64,000 nucleotides of DNA from Citrus sinensis. Lineage: Eukaryota > Streptophyta > Magnoliopsida > Sapindales > Rutaceae. Of this stretch, positions 1 to 12,937 are shown in pieces. The notes beneath the pieces were generated by a model. The model was not told where the DNA came from. It searched no databases and saw nothing but the letters and a program-made list of their open reading frames with translations. The stretch spans positions 2,232,001-2,296,000 of the forward strand of contig NC_068558.1 of NCBI RefSeq assembly GCF_022201045.2, given 5' to 3'. Numbering within the stretch: the first letter of the stretch is position 1; each line of letters starts with the position of its first letter. A program made the position numbers and the translations under genes.

Positions 1-644
1 GAAAAATGCAATTACAATTATTATAACCCTTTTGTCTAGAGATATTAAAAATACAATTACGCAACTCCATAAGCACAAAAAACTCGACGGGCGCAACTCG
101 ATATATATGGCAATTTTGAGGAGAAAAAAGAAAAAAAAAAGCAACAACATTGGGATCATCAAGTCTGTTGACGTCTAATAATTGGCTCTGATCCATCCCC
201 ATTTCTGGGTATTTTTCTTTTCATTGGAGTCTGTAAATCAAGACTAGTATCAGAAAAATAATACATCTATTATAGATATTTCATTTATGCACGTGTGTTA
301 TAAAATTTTATATACGCACGTAAACTAAAAAAGGAGACAAATGGAGCAGACGACGAATAGAAATGGCAAAAGAGTCGGCGGGTCTCCTTGTACCCTGTTT
401 TATGCATTGATGTGAAAAAGAGATTGCATGTTTCAACGTTCTTTTGTCAAATTTAAAGGCAAACGCCACTCGATGAATCATGAATGTATATACCGAGCAT
501 TTTACCTACCATAAAATATATAAACTTGTTTTTTTTGTTTCCCCCCTTTCCCCTACTAAGGCTTCAACAACCAAAGTCTTTGTGTATATATAATTACATG
601 CTTACCTCAAAAATATTCTTGAGCAAGAGGCGACGTTGATACGC

Positions 645-646
<2 letters not shown>

Positions 647-700
<54 letters not shown>
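647..700. repeat. (AT)n microsatellite
   Basis: About 27 uninterrupted AT dinucleotides. Likely polymorphic in length between individuals. Confidence 0.9.
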
Positions 701-704
<4 letters not shown>

Positions 705-1893
705 TCAATTGTTCCTTGGAATGACTTATATATCTACATGAATGCATTCGCATAATACGGGCATATATACTTCCTCCATACGTAAAATAAATATATACAC
801 ACACACCACTAATTAAGAGAAAGCTAAATAAGCATCGTAATTTCTTATGTCATTACTCCGTCCTTTATTTTTTGCGATAATTTTATAATTAAGCATTATA
901 TCTTAGTCTAACTTGCCGATATTTTTTTTAATCTTAACACAATTTGCTTATATATTTAATTCTAAAATATGATGTAGCGAAATTCTGACTGATTAATAAT
1001 TAAATTAACCTGATCGAATTTGGTTTCCAAGCAGTCAAACAATTAAACTATGGAGCAGCTGGAAACCTAATAAATATAAAAGCGTGGCAGTCATAATACG
1101 TTATATCTATACACACACACACACACGCACACACACGGCTGATGATGATGAACATTGGAGTAATCACGATTTAAATATTCGCGTGACGTCCCTGAGACTT
1201 TTGCTGGATTTTGAGTTAAATAATTAAGATAATTTTGTGATTACTCTATTAATTGAAAGGTCAACGGTTCCAAACAAGCAGTTGATTGAGCATTTATAAA
1301 TAGTAATCCGAATTTGGATTGCCCTCTTTAAGTGAATTTCAACTTAGATTTTGGAAGACATACTGGGTACAAACAAACTTATAGTAACTTGTATACACGT
1401 ACGATCTTGCTTTCCGGTAAATGCCTAAACAAATTGAGAAAGCTAGAATGGAAATGTGAGCAACACCATTTTCTTGTAAATAAAGCTAGGGTTTGTCGCA
1501 GTATCAAGGTTACTCAAGATGTTGGATTTATTTCTCACATATTGTGGACTGACATAACTCATTCTAATAATTTTTCATGTTTCACTGGATTAATACGTGA
1601 CTGATGTCAAATATTAAGGAGCAATTTTGACAGACTCATTTATTAAGTGATCAAATATTATGTTAATGAGTCTGATTTTGTCATACCCTATATAGTAGTG
1701 TATTATGGACAAATATAACTTTCAATTATATTAATTTATCTCATAATGGGATGAGTAATTTTATACTAACACATGAGTGATCCCTGCACTCAACCACAAT
1801 ATTTAAATCACTTCAACCTATGGGGAGTTAATGCTTATAGAATTTGGGGTATGAGTACAGTGCACCTCTCTCTCTTTTCTCCCTTGCCAATTG

Positions 1894-1924
1894 AGTGTGT
1901 GTGTGTGTGTGTGCGCGCGCGCGC
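1894..1924. repeat. (GT)n-(GC)n compound microsatellite
   Basis: A GT run passes directly into a GC run. The purine-pyrimidine alternation could adopt Z-DNA, which is inference from composition only. Confidence 0.75.
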
Positions 1925-3890
1925 AGTGCATGAAGAGCTTGATTTGTAGCTAAAATCAAAGTAAAAATTACTGCAAAATGCTGGATTCGCAGGCTAAAAA
2001 CAAAATTTGGATTCATGGTTAATCAAAATAAATCTTGAACTTTTACTTACTGCATGTGTTTGCTTGGAAATGCAAGAACAAGAGCATAGAACTCAAATTT
2101 ATTTCATCACGGAATTATTGGTTGTCGCTTAGTTTGATTCGGGTTGTCGAAAAATGAACCAAAACAACCATACTTATATTATTTATTTTAGGTGGAAACT
2201 CTATTTAACGATTATTTATTTCAACTTTGTACGTTCAATTATTTCTCTACATCTGACTCCTCCGACCAACTTGCATGTTACTTGCCTACTTGGTTGACAT
2301 TCAAGTAACCAACTGCCAGCATAAGGTTAGGTTAGTGAGTTTATTGACTAAATATATTTACCGACATAAGTGACACTTGCAATTTACTAATTAACCCACC
2401 AAAAAACTAATAAATTATTATTTTTTTTAAAAAAAAAATTAATTAATTTTGAATACTTCCTTGACGGAAGCGTTCAGTTCTCGGTACTGTATTATGATAT
2501 CTGATTATGATTTGTAGAATAGATAACAAGAATTACTTTGGTAGTCCTACTTTCACAGTCCACCTCCAACCCAAAACTAACCAAATGCAAATTGCCAAGT
2601 TGTAAATGAGAGCGTGTTGATTCCTCTTCCTTTTTCTTTATCTTCTTCTTCTTCTTCTTCTTCTTACTATTTTTTTTTTCAATTCTTGAACAAGTCAATT
2701 TTCTACATACCTTCCCACCAGACATTGTTGTATTGTTGTTAGAAAATGGAATGCTGGTCAGAGTAACACAGCCACTAACTGGTGATGCAAGCTATCAAAA
2801 TGTCAACCTGTCTCTTTGGTCTTATTGTTTTTTATTGCGTTGAAAATGAAAAAAAAAAAAAAAAGGATCACCAGCAAACTGCTAACTGGAGGTTCTTCAA
2901 CGGATAAAATAGGTTTTTATTGTTTTAAAAATAGAAAGATAGCTAGACAAACGTCTATGCTCATTTCAAAATTAGAAATTTAAATATTTGTTTCCTTTTT
3001 TGAATTTCACTTATTTGGATAAAAATCACGACAATTAATTAATATATTAAAAAGATACTGCTTTTACCTCCATTCAAGCGGCAGATGAAATTCACCTCTT
3101 ATGGAAAGAGTTTGAATGTTATTATGGGCCATGGAAGATTAGGTGTAGTTATTATGGGCCCGAAACCGAGACTGAACTGGTCTTTCACAATTTTGACATT
3201 AAAAAGTGAAAAATCGTAAACGTCTCCCTCCTCCTCTACTTAATATTTTAAGAAATAAAAAGACTAAAAAGTGACAGTGGTTACACGTGACCATTTGTGT
3301 GTGTATATACGATATATTTATATTTTTGTCCATATTCGGCTTTTAGGTTAGAGCGATTGATTTGTAACGTCTCTCTTTGCACCCCACCACTGAGAAATTA
3401 TATTATTGCAGCCGGGAATCGTCTTACCATATAATATACTATTATGCAGCTGAGCACCATCACGGTCCATAGAGATGCAGCCCTCTGCCACGTACATCAG
3501 CACCAGAATCTAATGATGATCGTCGATCTTATCTCCGAATGCTAAATTAAACTTGCGCCGCAGAGAGAAACAGTGAGTTTGACAACAGCGTGAAAAAAGC
3601 ACTTGGGATATGAAGTGGCGGCATTATCTAATACCATCTAAGTGGAGAAAGAGGACAAAATGATGACCGTGTGATGTGTAGATTGTACGGGGACTCTTTA
3701 GTCTTTGGAGCAAAAGTGTCCAGCTGTTAAGATTTCATTGCGCTTGATCGTTGTAATAAATGCGTCAGATGGCTCTTTTTATTTCTCTTTAAAAATTAGC
3801 ACAAAGGTCAATCGATCTTGTGTTACTCTATAGAAGTCTAATACTCTCTCTCGATTCAGTTCTGCATCAGTCTCGGCCGCCCAAATCGCC

Positions 3891-6800
3891 ATGTATAGAG
3901 TTGTAGCCAGCAGAGCATTCAGAGCCGGAGCTCCTCAAAAGGCTTTTGGCTGTTGGTTCAATCTCTCTAGGTATTTTATTCGTCCTGCTCCTGCTGTTAT
4001 TTTTCTCTTTCTTTTTTAATTTCTTGTGTGGAAAATTGTGCGGGAATCCCATTTGGGTGGTTTTTGATAGATGTTATTATTGTATTTGTATGGGTTTGTG
4101 TTAATTTTTGAAGCGATCATAAAGGCTAGTAAAGTTCAGTTTTTTTTCTTCTTTCAGAATCATTGAGTAATGCATATTTTTTCTTTCCCACAAGCAGTCT
4201 TGTGGGAAAGGATTTCGTGGCTTAGCTTCCTTTGGAATTTCAACTGTATTCCTTGCGGAAGCATTTTCTGTTTGTTCTGGCCATCACCGAGACCAAGTTT
4301 TTAACTGTTATGCAAATGCAATCAGTTCATTGTATTCTCTTTCTCGATTCTTTTGAGAATTGATGCTGAATCTACTTGGTGATGATGGTGTATATATCAG
4401 TTGAACTTATTGATCCTCTAATCGGATTTTTTCCCTTATATTTTACTATACACGAGTCTATGATTTTAGCGGCTGTCTGAAGTTTGGATGCTTAAGATTC
4501 TGGCATTCTCTTTGTGGAGTTACTATGTGTATCATTATGGTTCTTCAATAACTTCTTTCTTTGATTTTTCTCATTTCTCTGTGTAGCAGATCAGCTCATA
4601 CTTTACCTTTTGCTACATTAGAGGCAGACGAAATATCAGGTTCTAAACCTGGTGAAGTGTACAATTTGGGTAGGTACAGCTCCTGTCGCATCAGTTTTTA
4701 TCTCATAAGCTGGGAAAAAAATGCTCAAATAATAGTGAGATACGCATTAGCAACTGTTTTAGTTTTTTTATCTCATATTGGTTCCTAATTTTGATTTTCT
4801 ATGTTTATACATTTTCTGGACTTTCAGTTAAGCATGTTAAGGTAATAAATGCATTGAGTTGACCTTAAGTTTGAAGGTAAAATCAGTGATTCTAGAGATT
4901 TCTATATGTGTGGCTTACATGAGTTGTTTGCTCCTAATTGGCTTTAAACTTGCTATGTATCAAGCTTCATGATACAAATATCTTGAACTTAGAATGTCTT
5001 TGATTTTAGTGCAGGGTAAGTGGACAGGATCATCAAATTGGAGTACGTTATTAGATCCATTAAATGGAGAACAATTCATTAGAATTGCTGAAGTGGGTGA
5101 AAAAGAAATCCAGGTATTTTCTTTGTGTGTCATGCACGGTGGTTTCATTGGTTTATTTGCTTATAGATAAGGAGACGCCTTGTTCCGAGTTTGTTTACAT
5201 CATCATTTTCTTTTTTTCTTTTTTTCAAGTGGAATTGGTCTAAACATTTGTTTGATACCGTGGTTGCTCTAAACTGAAATTTTCCTACTGCTGAATTGCA
5301 TTTGCAGCCATATGTAGAGAGCTTGTCCAAGTGCCCTAAACATGGTCTGCACAATCCCTTTAAATCACCAGAGAGGTTTGTCTGGACTTTTCTTTCATTC
5401 CTTTATCTTTGTTTGCTGTTTCTGAGTTTGTTTATTGGGTTATCAGATGCAAAGTTGTCATAATCAATATTTTTATTTTCTTATGTGTAGAAGATTTTTT
5501 TTTCCTATGATAATTACTCTTAGTGGATCTTGTCTGACAGATATCTTTTATATGGAGATATATCTACAAAGGCAGCCCACATGCTTTCACTGCCAAAGGT
5601 AATGCATGTTGAACAAAAGAATTATGAGCTTCTATATCCCTTCATGTAACTGACATTGAAATTCTGTAGTTCGGTTTATTGGTTAATATGGACTTCTGTT
5701 GGACACTATTTTGATTTCATATGACTTTCAGGTCTCCAATTTCTTCACTAGGTTGATTCAGAGGGTTTCTCCTAAGAGTTATCAGCAGGCTCTCAGCGAG
5801 GTTCAAGTTACACAGAAATTCCTTGAGAATTTCTGTGGCGATCAGGTATAATAAGATCAGCCCGGCTGAGAGTTTTTGGTCAGAAAAGTAGATAGAAAAG
5901 AAAAATATCCTGCCAGATGACATTCTCTGATGTCGAATGACCAAGGGTTTTGTGTATCTCTATTTGCATTTTATTTCATTTGAATGGGTGCATTGATATA
6001 TTCTTTTGCATCACTTTTTTGCCACATCCATGCATGCTTTCTTGACATGGACAACTTTCAGCTTTTATCCCTCTGAGAAGTCACTGAAGAAGTTCTACCA
6101 ACTTATTTGTGATCTGGCAGGTCCGATTTTTAGCAAGATCGTTCGCTGTTCCTGGAAATCACCTTGGACAGCAGAGCCATGGTTATCGTTGGCCTTATGG
6201 TCCTGTAAGGCATTTGCTTTCAATATATTTTGTAGTTAATTATAATTTATTGTAGTGAAGCTGTCTTAGCATGATATCTGTTACCACCTTGTCAAGATGT
6301 CTGCATGCACCATCTTTACATTACTTTCTTATGCAGCATTGGGGTTCCTTATATGTTCTAGGTCATCATAATTGCTCTTTTTCCCTGTTATATATGCTTT
6401 CTTGTCCATAGATTGTCATGTGATATGTGTTGGTGAATCTGAACGAATGTCTGTGCAGGTTGCAATTATTACTCCCTTTAATTTTCCACTGGAGATTCCT
6501 TTACTTCAGTTGATGGGTGCGCTCTATATGGGTAATAAGCCCATTCTTAAAGTTGATAGCAAGGTACGTTGTTGAATACCATTGGTGGCGTAAAATTATT
6601 GTTTCATTATTGCAGATATGAGATGCAAAATGAGTTATTTTCACTATTAACCAAATTTTTAAATGCAACTGAGGATGTTCCTAATGAATGGCTCATTTGG
6701 TTTGGCTTTTTGTGCTGAAAGAAAGAGGTCAAGGGTTTACGTCCAAAGCTATATGTTTAATATGAGGTGGTATGTGGTGCATGGACACATGGTAACCAAA

Positions 6801-9705
6801 AAAAAATGGAAAAATTGTAACTGACGATAAATATACTTGTTGTTTACAAATTATTGTCACTGATGTTCATTGGTGGCAGAATTAGAAAAGGACCAAACAG
6901 TATGTTTAGAGGAAAAAAAATTCCTGGATGTTTAATGAATTAGCTGGGTAAGGAGAGAGAATGATAGTTTACATGAATAGTACTCAAGTTAGTGGACTGG
7001 TGTTCTCTGCAATTTACATTGATTTCAGAACATTCAAATTTTTGTTCATAATGAGGAAAATGTAGTTCTGCTTTTGTTCTGTTATTGAAGTTCTTACTAA
7101 TTCATGGATGTTCTGGCTTTAAAAAATGTCCCATAGGTCAGCATTGTTATGGAGCAGATGATCCGTTTGCTTCACTATTGTGGGTTACCTGTCGAAGATG
7201 TTGACTTCATAAATTCTGATGGGAAAACAATGAACAAGCTTTTGATGGAGGTTAGCATCTAAAAGTGTTAATAAATTTATTTCAGTGGTTTATACTTGTG
7301 TTGTTTGGGATATACTTGCTTGCTTTAGCAAATACTTAGCTGAGTAAGCTTTATGTCTCACTCCCTATTGAGGTACTACTCGATCATATGTTATATTTCA
7401 CTAATCTCTCCAGATTTATCACTGATGTTAATCACTTTTACCTTCTATATTTCCTAAGTCCCTATTTTAGTTATGCACTTCTATTCTTTCATTCCTTTTT
7501 CTCCCTTTCCTTCTTCTAACTTCTTAATTGGGTATTAATCTGATTTGATATTTTGTCATATTCTCTTCAATTTATCTTGGAATAATTTAACTTTATCATG
7601 TTGTTTCTTATGGGTATTGCTATGTAACTCTAACCCACAAATTTTGCAGCGTTCATAGCGTGTCTGTATTTAAAATGTTGATTTGCATGTAAATTGTGGA
7701 TTGGTGTTTTGTTGATATTTTACTCTTTTACAGGCAAATCCACGAATGACTTTATTTACTGGAAGCTCAAGAGTGGCTGAAAAATTGGCTGTTGACCTGA
7801 AAGGTCGCGTTAAACTGGAAGATGCAGGATTTGATTGGAAAATCTTGGGACCTGATGTTAATGAGGTTTCTTGCGGGCAATTAATTATTTCACTTTAGAT
7901 CATGCAATTTTTTTCTTCTTGATTTAAGATCATTTTTGACTTCTTTCTTGTTGATATTTGAATGTTAGGTGGATTATGTTTCATGGGTGTGTGATCAAGA
8001 TGCATATGCATGCAGTGGCCAAAAATGTTCTGCACAATCAGTACTATTCATGCATGAGGTTAGTTGCTTCAGATTAGCTTTTTGTACTTGTTATTGTATA
8101 AATGTATCAACGCTTTCTTACTAATCTTGAGCTATTAATGCTTATAACTAAGGTTGAGGATATAATCTCTTGTAGTTCCATTCCTTGATCAACTCGTATT
8201 TTAAGTTTTTATGTTGAATCAAGAGAGTTGATTTTACATTTGACAGTATGTACACTTAGCATCCACAGATTTGCAAATTCAATGGGTTGGCTCTTTCCAT
8301 TGTTAATATAAATGTTTACTTGTTCAGAATTGGTCTTCAACTTCACTTTTATCCAAAATGAAAGATCTTGCCGATAGAAGAAAGCTGGAAGATTTAACCG
8401 TCGGCCCTGTTCTTACTGTAAGTGTGACTTTTTTCTCCTTCTTTTCCCTACTATTATAGATTTTTTATTTCAGATTGCTCATAAGATACCATTCAGTAAT
8501 GGTGGATGCTGTTCATGGACTTTCGGTTAAATGGAATTACATGAGCACATTATGAGTTCGTTAGGCTTTACAGATAAATTGTGAATTTCTGGACTGTCCA
8601 ATTCACCATAAAAATTGTACGCTAGTGCAAATAGAACAAAAGAATGCTTGGTTTGGCTTGACTCTATATTCCCATTTCTTGTTGACTGCCACCCAAGACT
8701 CTGAACTATGTGTTTAGCCTGTTGGGGTATGTGCCCAAAGCATTTTTCCTCAAAAAAGAAAATAAAAAAATAAAAAAAAATATTACCATCTAGGTCATTC
8801 TAAAATTCACGCTTTTACTGTTTCTCTGTTTTGGATTTTGTATTGTTGTTGCAGTTCACAACTGAAGCAATGCTTGAGCACATGAATAAATTGCTTAAGG
8901 TACCAGGTTCAAAGTTACTCTTTGGTGGTGAAGAGTTGAAGAACCATTCCATCCCATCCATATATGGTGCTCTAAAACCAACAGCCGTCTTTGTGCCACT
9001 TGAAGAAATTCTGAAAGATGGAAATTATGAACTTGTAACAAGAGAAATCTTTGGACCTTTTCAGGTAAACAAAGAGAAATCAATTATGTTAGGGAATTAC
9101 CATTTGTTGACAATTGGATGTTAATGGTACTCACAATAGCAAATATTCATGTTTTAGATTGTCACCGAGTATAAGCAAGATCAACTTCCTCTAGTGTTGA
9201 ATGCTTTGGAGAGGATGCATGCACATTTAACAGCTGCAGTGGTTTCAAATGATCCACTCTTTTTACAGGCAAGCTTAAAGTTAAAGAAATCATTTTCTCA
9301 CTCTCCAGTTTCATCCTCAGAACAATGAAACCATATTTTGCATGATGTGTCAAATTTTCTGTAGCTTCAGCTCATTTCTTGTCAGTAAATCAATTCGCAG
9401 GAAGTGATTGGGAATACAGTGAATGGCACTACATATGCTGGATTAAGAGCAAGAACAACTGGAGCTCCACAGAATCACTGGTGGGTAAAATAAATAATTT
9501 TTCCAGTTTTCATATTTCATGAGAAGTTTGTTGGTGCTTATCAGCAGAAATTGGGGGATATGACAGGTTCGGACCATCTGGAGATCCGAGGGGTGCAGGA
9601 ATTGGAACCCCGGAAGCAATAAAACTTGTTTGGTCTTCCCATAGAGAAATCATATACGATTATGGTCCTGTACCAGGGAATTGGGAGATTCCACCATCTA
9701 CTTGA
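3891..9705 (+). CDS. P5CDH: Delta-1-pyrroline-5-carboxylate dehydrogenase, mitochondrial (ALDH12A1)
   Basis: Oxidises pyrroline-5-carboxylate (glutamate semialdehyde) to glutamate with NAD+, the second step of proline breakdown in the mitochondrial matrix. I read 16 exons: 3891-3970, 4587-4669, 5010-5113, 5308-5375, 5541-5598, 5732-5845, 6121-6204, 6459-6563, 7137-7250, 7734-7865, 7969-8058, 8328-8417, 8855-9064, 9158-9268, 9401-9480 and 9567-9705. They sum to 1662 nt (553 residues) in continuous frame, close to the 556 residues of Arabidopsis P5CDH. The N-terminus MYRVVASRAFRA is a basic, amphipathic mitochondrial presequence. The aldehyde dehydrogenase motif FTGSS is at about residues 278-282, and the catalytic cysteine is in GQKC at about residue 334. 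The protein ends IPPST, as in the Arabidopsis enzyme. Intron 14 has a GC donor (position 9269) instead of GT; all others are GT-AG. No break was seen. Confidence 0.96.
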
Positions 9706-10348
9706 AGATTCCCATTGGTTAGAAGGCATCAAGATTAATCCTGAAGAGAGTTTATGATCCCCAATATAATGCATCATCTGATAGCAGCTTAGTATTTCTC
9801 ATTCCTTAGTTATCCTAGCTAGTTTTATGAAATAAAAAATATGGGCAATTTTGTATTTCACAAATTGATACTGAGAATTATGCCACTCTTTTCGGCCTCA
9901 TCTCCTGTGGTGAATGCATGAGCATGCAGCAAAAAATGAGTTTTAATTTTATGTTATGAATGGTATATGCTTATCTCCAATAATTGATTCCATATAATGG
10001 CAAATTCTGTGACTTCTCACTTTTGATATTATTTTTACAAATACAATGTACGATTGGGCCATCGGCAATAAACACACTTCGCAACGTGTTTGTAAACATC
10101 ACAAGCAATAGGAAATATCATTTTAGATTTATTTTATCACGAAAGCTGCTGCGTTGGAGCATCTCCAAAGCAGTCCCCAGAAATGGTTGGATGCATATAA
10201 TTGAATCTAAAATAATTGTAATAACATGAATCTAATGATTTTTTAGATTGCTCTGTGTTGTGGCACTTCCAACGTAGCTGAATTCTTTTATCATTTGATG
10301 TTGCTCTTTTAATTAAAAGAGCTGATCAAATTTGATTTGTGATGATGA
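9706..10348. other. 3' flank of P5CDH, no gene seen
   Basis: Contains the presumed 3'UTR (AT-rich, with an AATAAA-like signal in the ATGAAATAAA stretch near 9825-9836). The following DNA shows no supported gene. Confidence 0.5.
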
Positions 10349-10357
10349 TGATAATTA

Positions 10358-10480
10358 GGATCCCTCTAAATTACATGCATGTACCTTACAATCCTCTCAC
10401 ATGAATAGTGAGTGGACCCACATCATTCACTATTCATGTGAGAGGGGTGTAAGGTACATGCATGTAACTTAGCATTAGCC
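10358..10480. mobile_element. Small palindromic miniature transposon, MULE-like
   Basis: A 123-bp fold-back element. The arms centred on ATGCATGTACCTTACA (left) and its complement (right) pair over about 40 bp with few mismatches around a short loop near 10415-10425. A 9-bp direct repeat, TGATAATTA, flanks it at 10349-10357 and 10481-10489. A 9-bp target duplication with long inverted arms is typical of Mutator-like miniature elements; the superfamily call is inference. It has no coding capacity. Confidence 0.75.
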
Positions 10481-10519
10481 TGATAATTATCATGAGATCA
10501 TAGCTTTGGGAGTTATTGC

Positions 10520-10953
10520 ACCGAGTGTCTGTTTGATGTGATTTATTTAATAATTATAAGTATTTATTTAATTTTATAAGTTCTTATTATAATTTTTATT
10601 GTTGTTTGGTTGCTTTTTTAGTAGGGTTTTAAGAGTTTAAATAAATTATTTTGTCTCTACTAGTAAAAGTTTAAATTTTGGTATTTTGAGAGTAGAGGGT
10701 TGAAAAGTTTTTTTAAATGTTAAAATATCTAAAAATATTCTCTACTTATTTGATAATATTATTTTATTCTTTTCATAACATAATTTAAAAAAATTACCTA
10801 TTAAAGTAATTTCATAGATTTTTAATAAAAGATTTTTTTGACAACCAAATAACTAAAATTTTTTAAATAAAAGTTTTATTTGTAAAAGTTCTACTACTAA
10901 AAATTCTACTTAAATAAATTTTACTTGAAAAGTTGTACCAAACCGAGTTTTAA
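10520..10953. mobile_element. Possible degenerate miniature inverted-repeat element
   Basis: A strongly AT-rich block of about 430 bp. Its two ends are loosely inverted: a GTTTGATGTGATTTATTT-type start against a rightmost end whose complement reads CTCGGTTTGGTACAAC. The ends pair imperfectly and I see no clear target duplication. It may be an old non-autonomous hAT-type element, or simply AT-rich DNA. Confidence 0.35.
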
Positions 10954-11292
10954 CGCTTATGTGATAATGGAAAATTTACGGAAATGCCCAAAATGGTAAC
11001 TGGGTTAGTTTTGTAAATCGGCCCTAAGTTTGGGTACTCCTCTGCAAGTTCTCCCCCAAATTTCTTCTCACTTCTCTCCTTTGACCAGCTGTCTTGCAAA
11101 ACCCTGTGCTCCCCCAAAAACCCTTTGACGTCTCTCTCTTTCTCTCTCTCTTGCCGATTAGCGGCGCCAATTACTGCACAGACCATTTTTGTACTCAGTA
11201 TTCTTAACTTCAGAAAACTTCCCAGTCACATCCAAAAGGAAACCTGAACAATCAAGCAAGGCTGCCGCTAGATTTGTGATCCTTAAAATCAG

Positions 11293-11756
11293 GTATCTTT
11301 TCACTTCTGTTTCTGAGTGTGCTTTTATTAATGGGTTTTCGTTATCTTAGCTTTTACGATTGCTTTTCGTTCCTGAAATTTCTTTGGACATCCAATGGGT
11401 CTATGAACAAAGCAGTGATTTTTACATAAATATCTGCCTTTTAGGTTGATTTTTATGATTGTTTGTTGGTTCTCATGGTTTTTGTTTTCGTTTTTGAAAC
11501 TGCTCGCCTAACTAACGTGGGTTTCATGTTGGCGCCCCGCAATATGACTTTTAACCATTTTCTCTTTTGAGGCTTTTGGTTTTCTTTTTTCTTATGGTTG
11601 AAACTTATTTCTAGAATATCTGCAGATATGGTTCACCTTAAATGCAGAATTGTTTAAAGATTAGTTTCGTGTTTTTTTTAAAAAAAAAATTATTATAATG
11701 CCTTTTATTCTTAGGTTATTTATTGTACGTAACTGATTTCAAGTTTTTGATCGCAG
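11293..11756 (+). other. Intron in the 5'UTR of the 390-residue protein gene
   Basis: The donor GTATCT follows a pyrimidine-rich leader (about 11040-11160 on the + strand), and the acceptor TCGCAG precedes the start codon by 8 bases. Leader introns of this kind are common in constitutively expressed plant genes and often raise expression; that role is inferred here. Confidence 0.65.
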
Positions 11757-11764
11757 TTATAATC

Positions 11765-12937
11765 ATGACATTGCTGGAAGTGATAACCAAGGCCGTTGCC
11801 AATCACGAACTACCAGGTTCCCAATTAGAGCACCCGATCATACTCAACCCAGATAATATTTTCCTCAACTTGAAGCCAGAACTTGAGGGTGCGAGTGCTG
11901 CTTCACTTGTAAATCCTGTTTCTGGATGGCAAATCTCTGAAGTTGATACCTATCTCATTGACTCAGGCAAGAAATTCCATGCAAAGCTGAAGCGAAAGCT
12001 TAAAGATACTAACAACTTTGATAAGGATGAATTTATTGGGATTTTGAACCCATATCTCCAGAAAATTGGTGAGAAAGTTGGAATTTCCACCAGGATTAAT
12101 AGATCTGATAGTGGATATACTCAGGGTTTGATTGAAAAGGTTGGCTTTTTAATGGGTCGAGATGTGGCATCTTTGGTATTGGAAGCATGCATCAGTTTGA
12201 GGATTTGGGAATTGGTGGAGACTTTGATAGTTCATGGGCTTGTTGATCATTCCTCGTACTCGAATTTGGTTACGAGACTTGCAACAGAAAAGAGGTCAGA
12301 TTTGCTTTGTCTTTGTGTTAAATATTCTCCAGATCTTGGATCGTCTGAGTTACTCTGCATTTTGAAGTACTTTCTTTGTCCACCTAAAGATGCTTATGGT
12401 AGCATGGGTAGTGTGAGGATGGAATGGGAGAGCCAAGCCTTGTTAGCTATTGAGAAGGCGAGCGATGAAAATCTCTCTAGGAAGAAATTGTGTTTGGCAA
12501 AGGAGGCTTCAATACTGTTGATGGTTGCACATGATGGATTTTCAGTTTCTGAACTTTGTCTGCATTATTTGTTAGCATCTTCAAACATTGATGAGGTGAT
12601 ACTTTCCTCCTCAATAAGTAAGTTGAATGGTAAGGAGTTGATGGGCTTGATTCGGTACTTGGGGAAATGGTTGAAGAAATTTGAGAGGTTTCCCCAGGCT
12701 GGTCCATGTCCTGAAGCATCATTCGGGTTGGGTTTGAAGGCTTGTGATTGGGTTCCTAAGCTTGAAGTTATTGTGCAATGTCTTGGTTTGGTGCTTGATG
12801 AGAACTTTTCTTCACTGGTGCTGCTCCCAGAGTTTCAGGAGGAGCTGAGATCTATTGAGGGAGTGGTTAGTACTCTAGCATCAGAAGCGCGATATTGTTG
12901 TTCGTTAGCGAACGTAGTTAAAAGATTTGGGAGTTGA
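11765..12937 (+). CDS. Unrecognised conserved-looking 390-residue plant protein
   Basis: A single uninterrupted coding exon of 390 codons starting MTLLEVITK. I chose this ATG because a clear acceptor (GATCGCAG) ends at 11756, just upstream, and a donor lies after 11292; the gene therefore has a 5'UTR intron of about 464 bp. Any in-frame extension upstream of the acceptor would be intronic. The protein looks soluble and mostly alpha-helical, leucine-rich, with no signal peptide or membrane span and no zinc-binding, nuclease or kinase motif that I can name. Local charge patterns (KKFHAKLKRKLKDTNNFDKD at about residues 76-95) fit an intracellular, possibly nucleolar, protein. A distant relation to the C-terminal part of NOL11-type ribosome biogenesis factors occurred to me, but I cannot support it from the sequence alone. 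Confidence 0.85.
   Translation: MTLLEVITKAVANHELPGSQLEHPIILNPDNIFLNLKPELEGASAASLVNPVSGWQISEVDTYLIDSGKKFHAKLKRKLKDTNNFDKDEFIGILNPYLQKIGEKVGISTRINRSDSGYTQGLIEKVGFLMGRDVASLVLEACISLRIWELVETLIVHGLVDHSSYSNLVTRLATEKRSDLLCLCVKYSPDLGSSELLCILKYFLCPPKDAYGSMGSVRMEWESQALLAIEKASDENLSRKKLCLAKEASILLMVAHDGFSVSELCLHYLLASSNIDEVILSSSISKLNGKELMGLIRYLGKWLKKFERFPQAGPCPEASFGLGLKACDWVPKLEVIVQCLGLVLDENFSSLVLLPEFQEELRSIEGVVSTLASEARYCCSLANVVKRFGS

Larger units (their letters stand above)
1..3890. other. Intergenic region, AT-rich, no gene seen
   Basis: No reading frame here has coding character. The short open frames have low-complexity or repeat-derived translations. The stretch holds several simple repeats: (AT)n near 647-700, (AC)n near 1109-1137, (GT)n running into (GC)n near 1894-1924, and a CTT-rich tract near 2634-2666. 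The last few hundred bases before 3891 should contain the promoter and 5'UTR of the downstream dehydrogenase gene, but I could not assign a convincing TATA box or transcription start. Confidence 0.6.

Noticed and set aside
1332-1604. 90-codon open frame in the left intergenic region
   Set aside because: No ATG in good context, no homologous look, and no splice partners; composition resembles the surrounding non-coding DNA.
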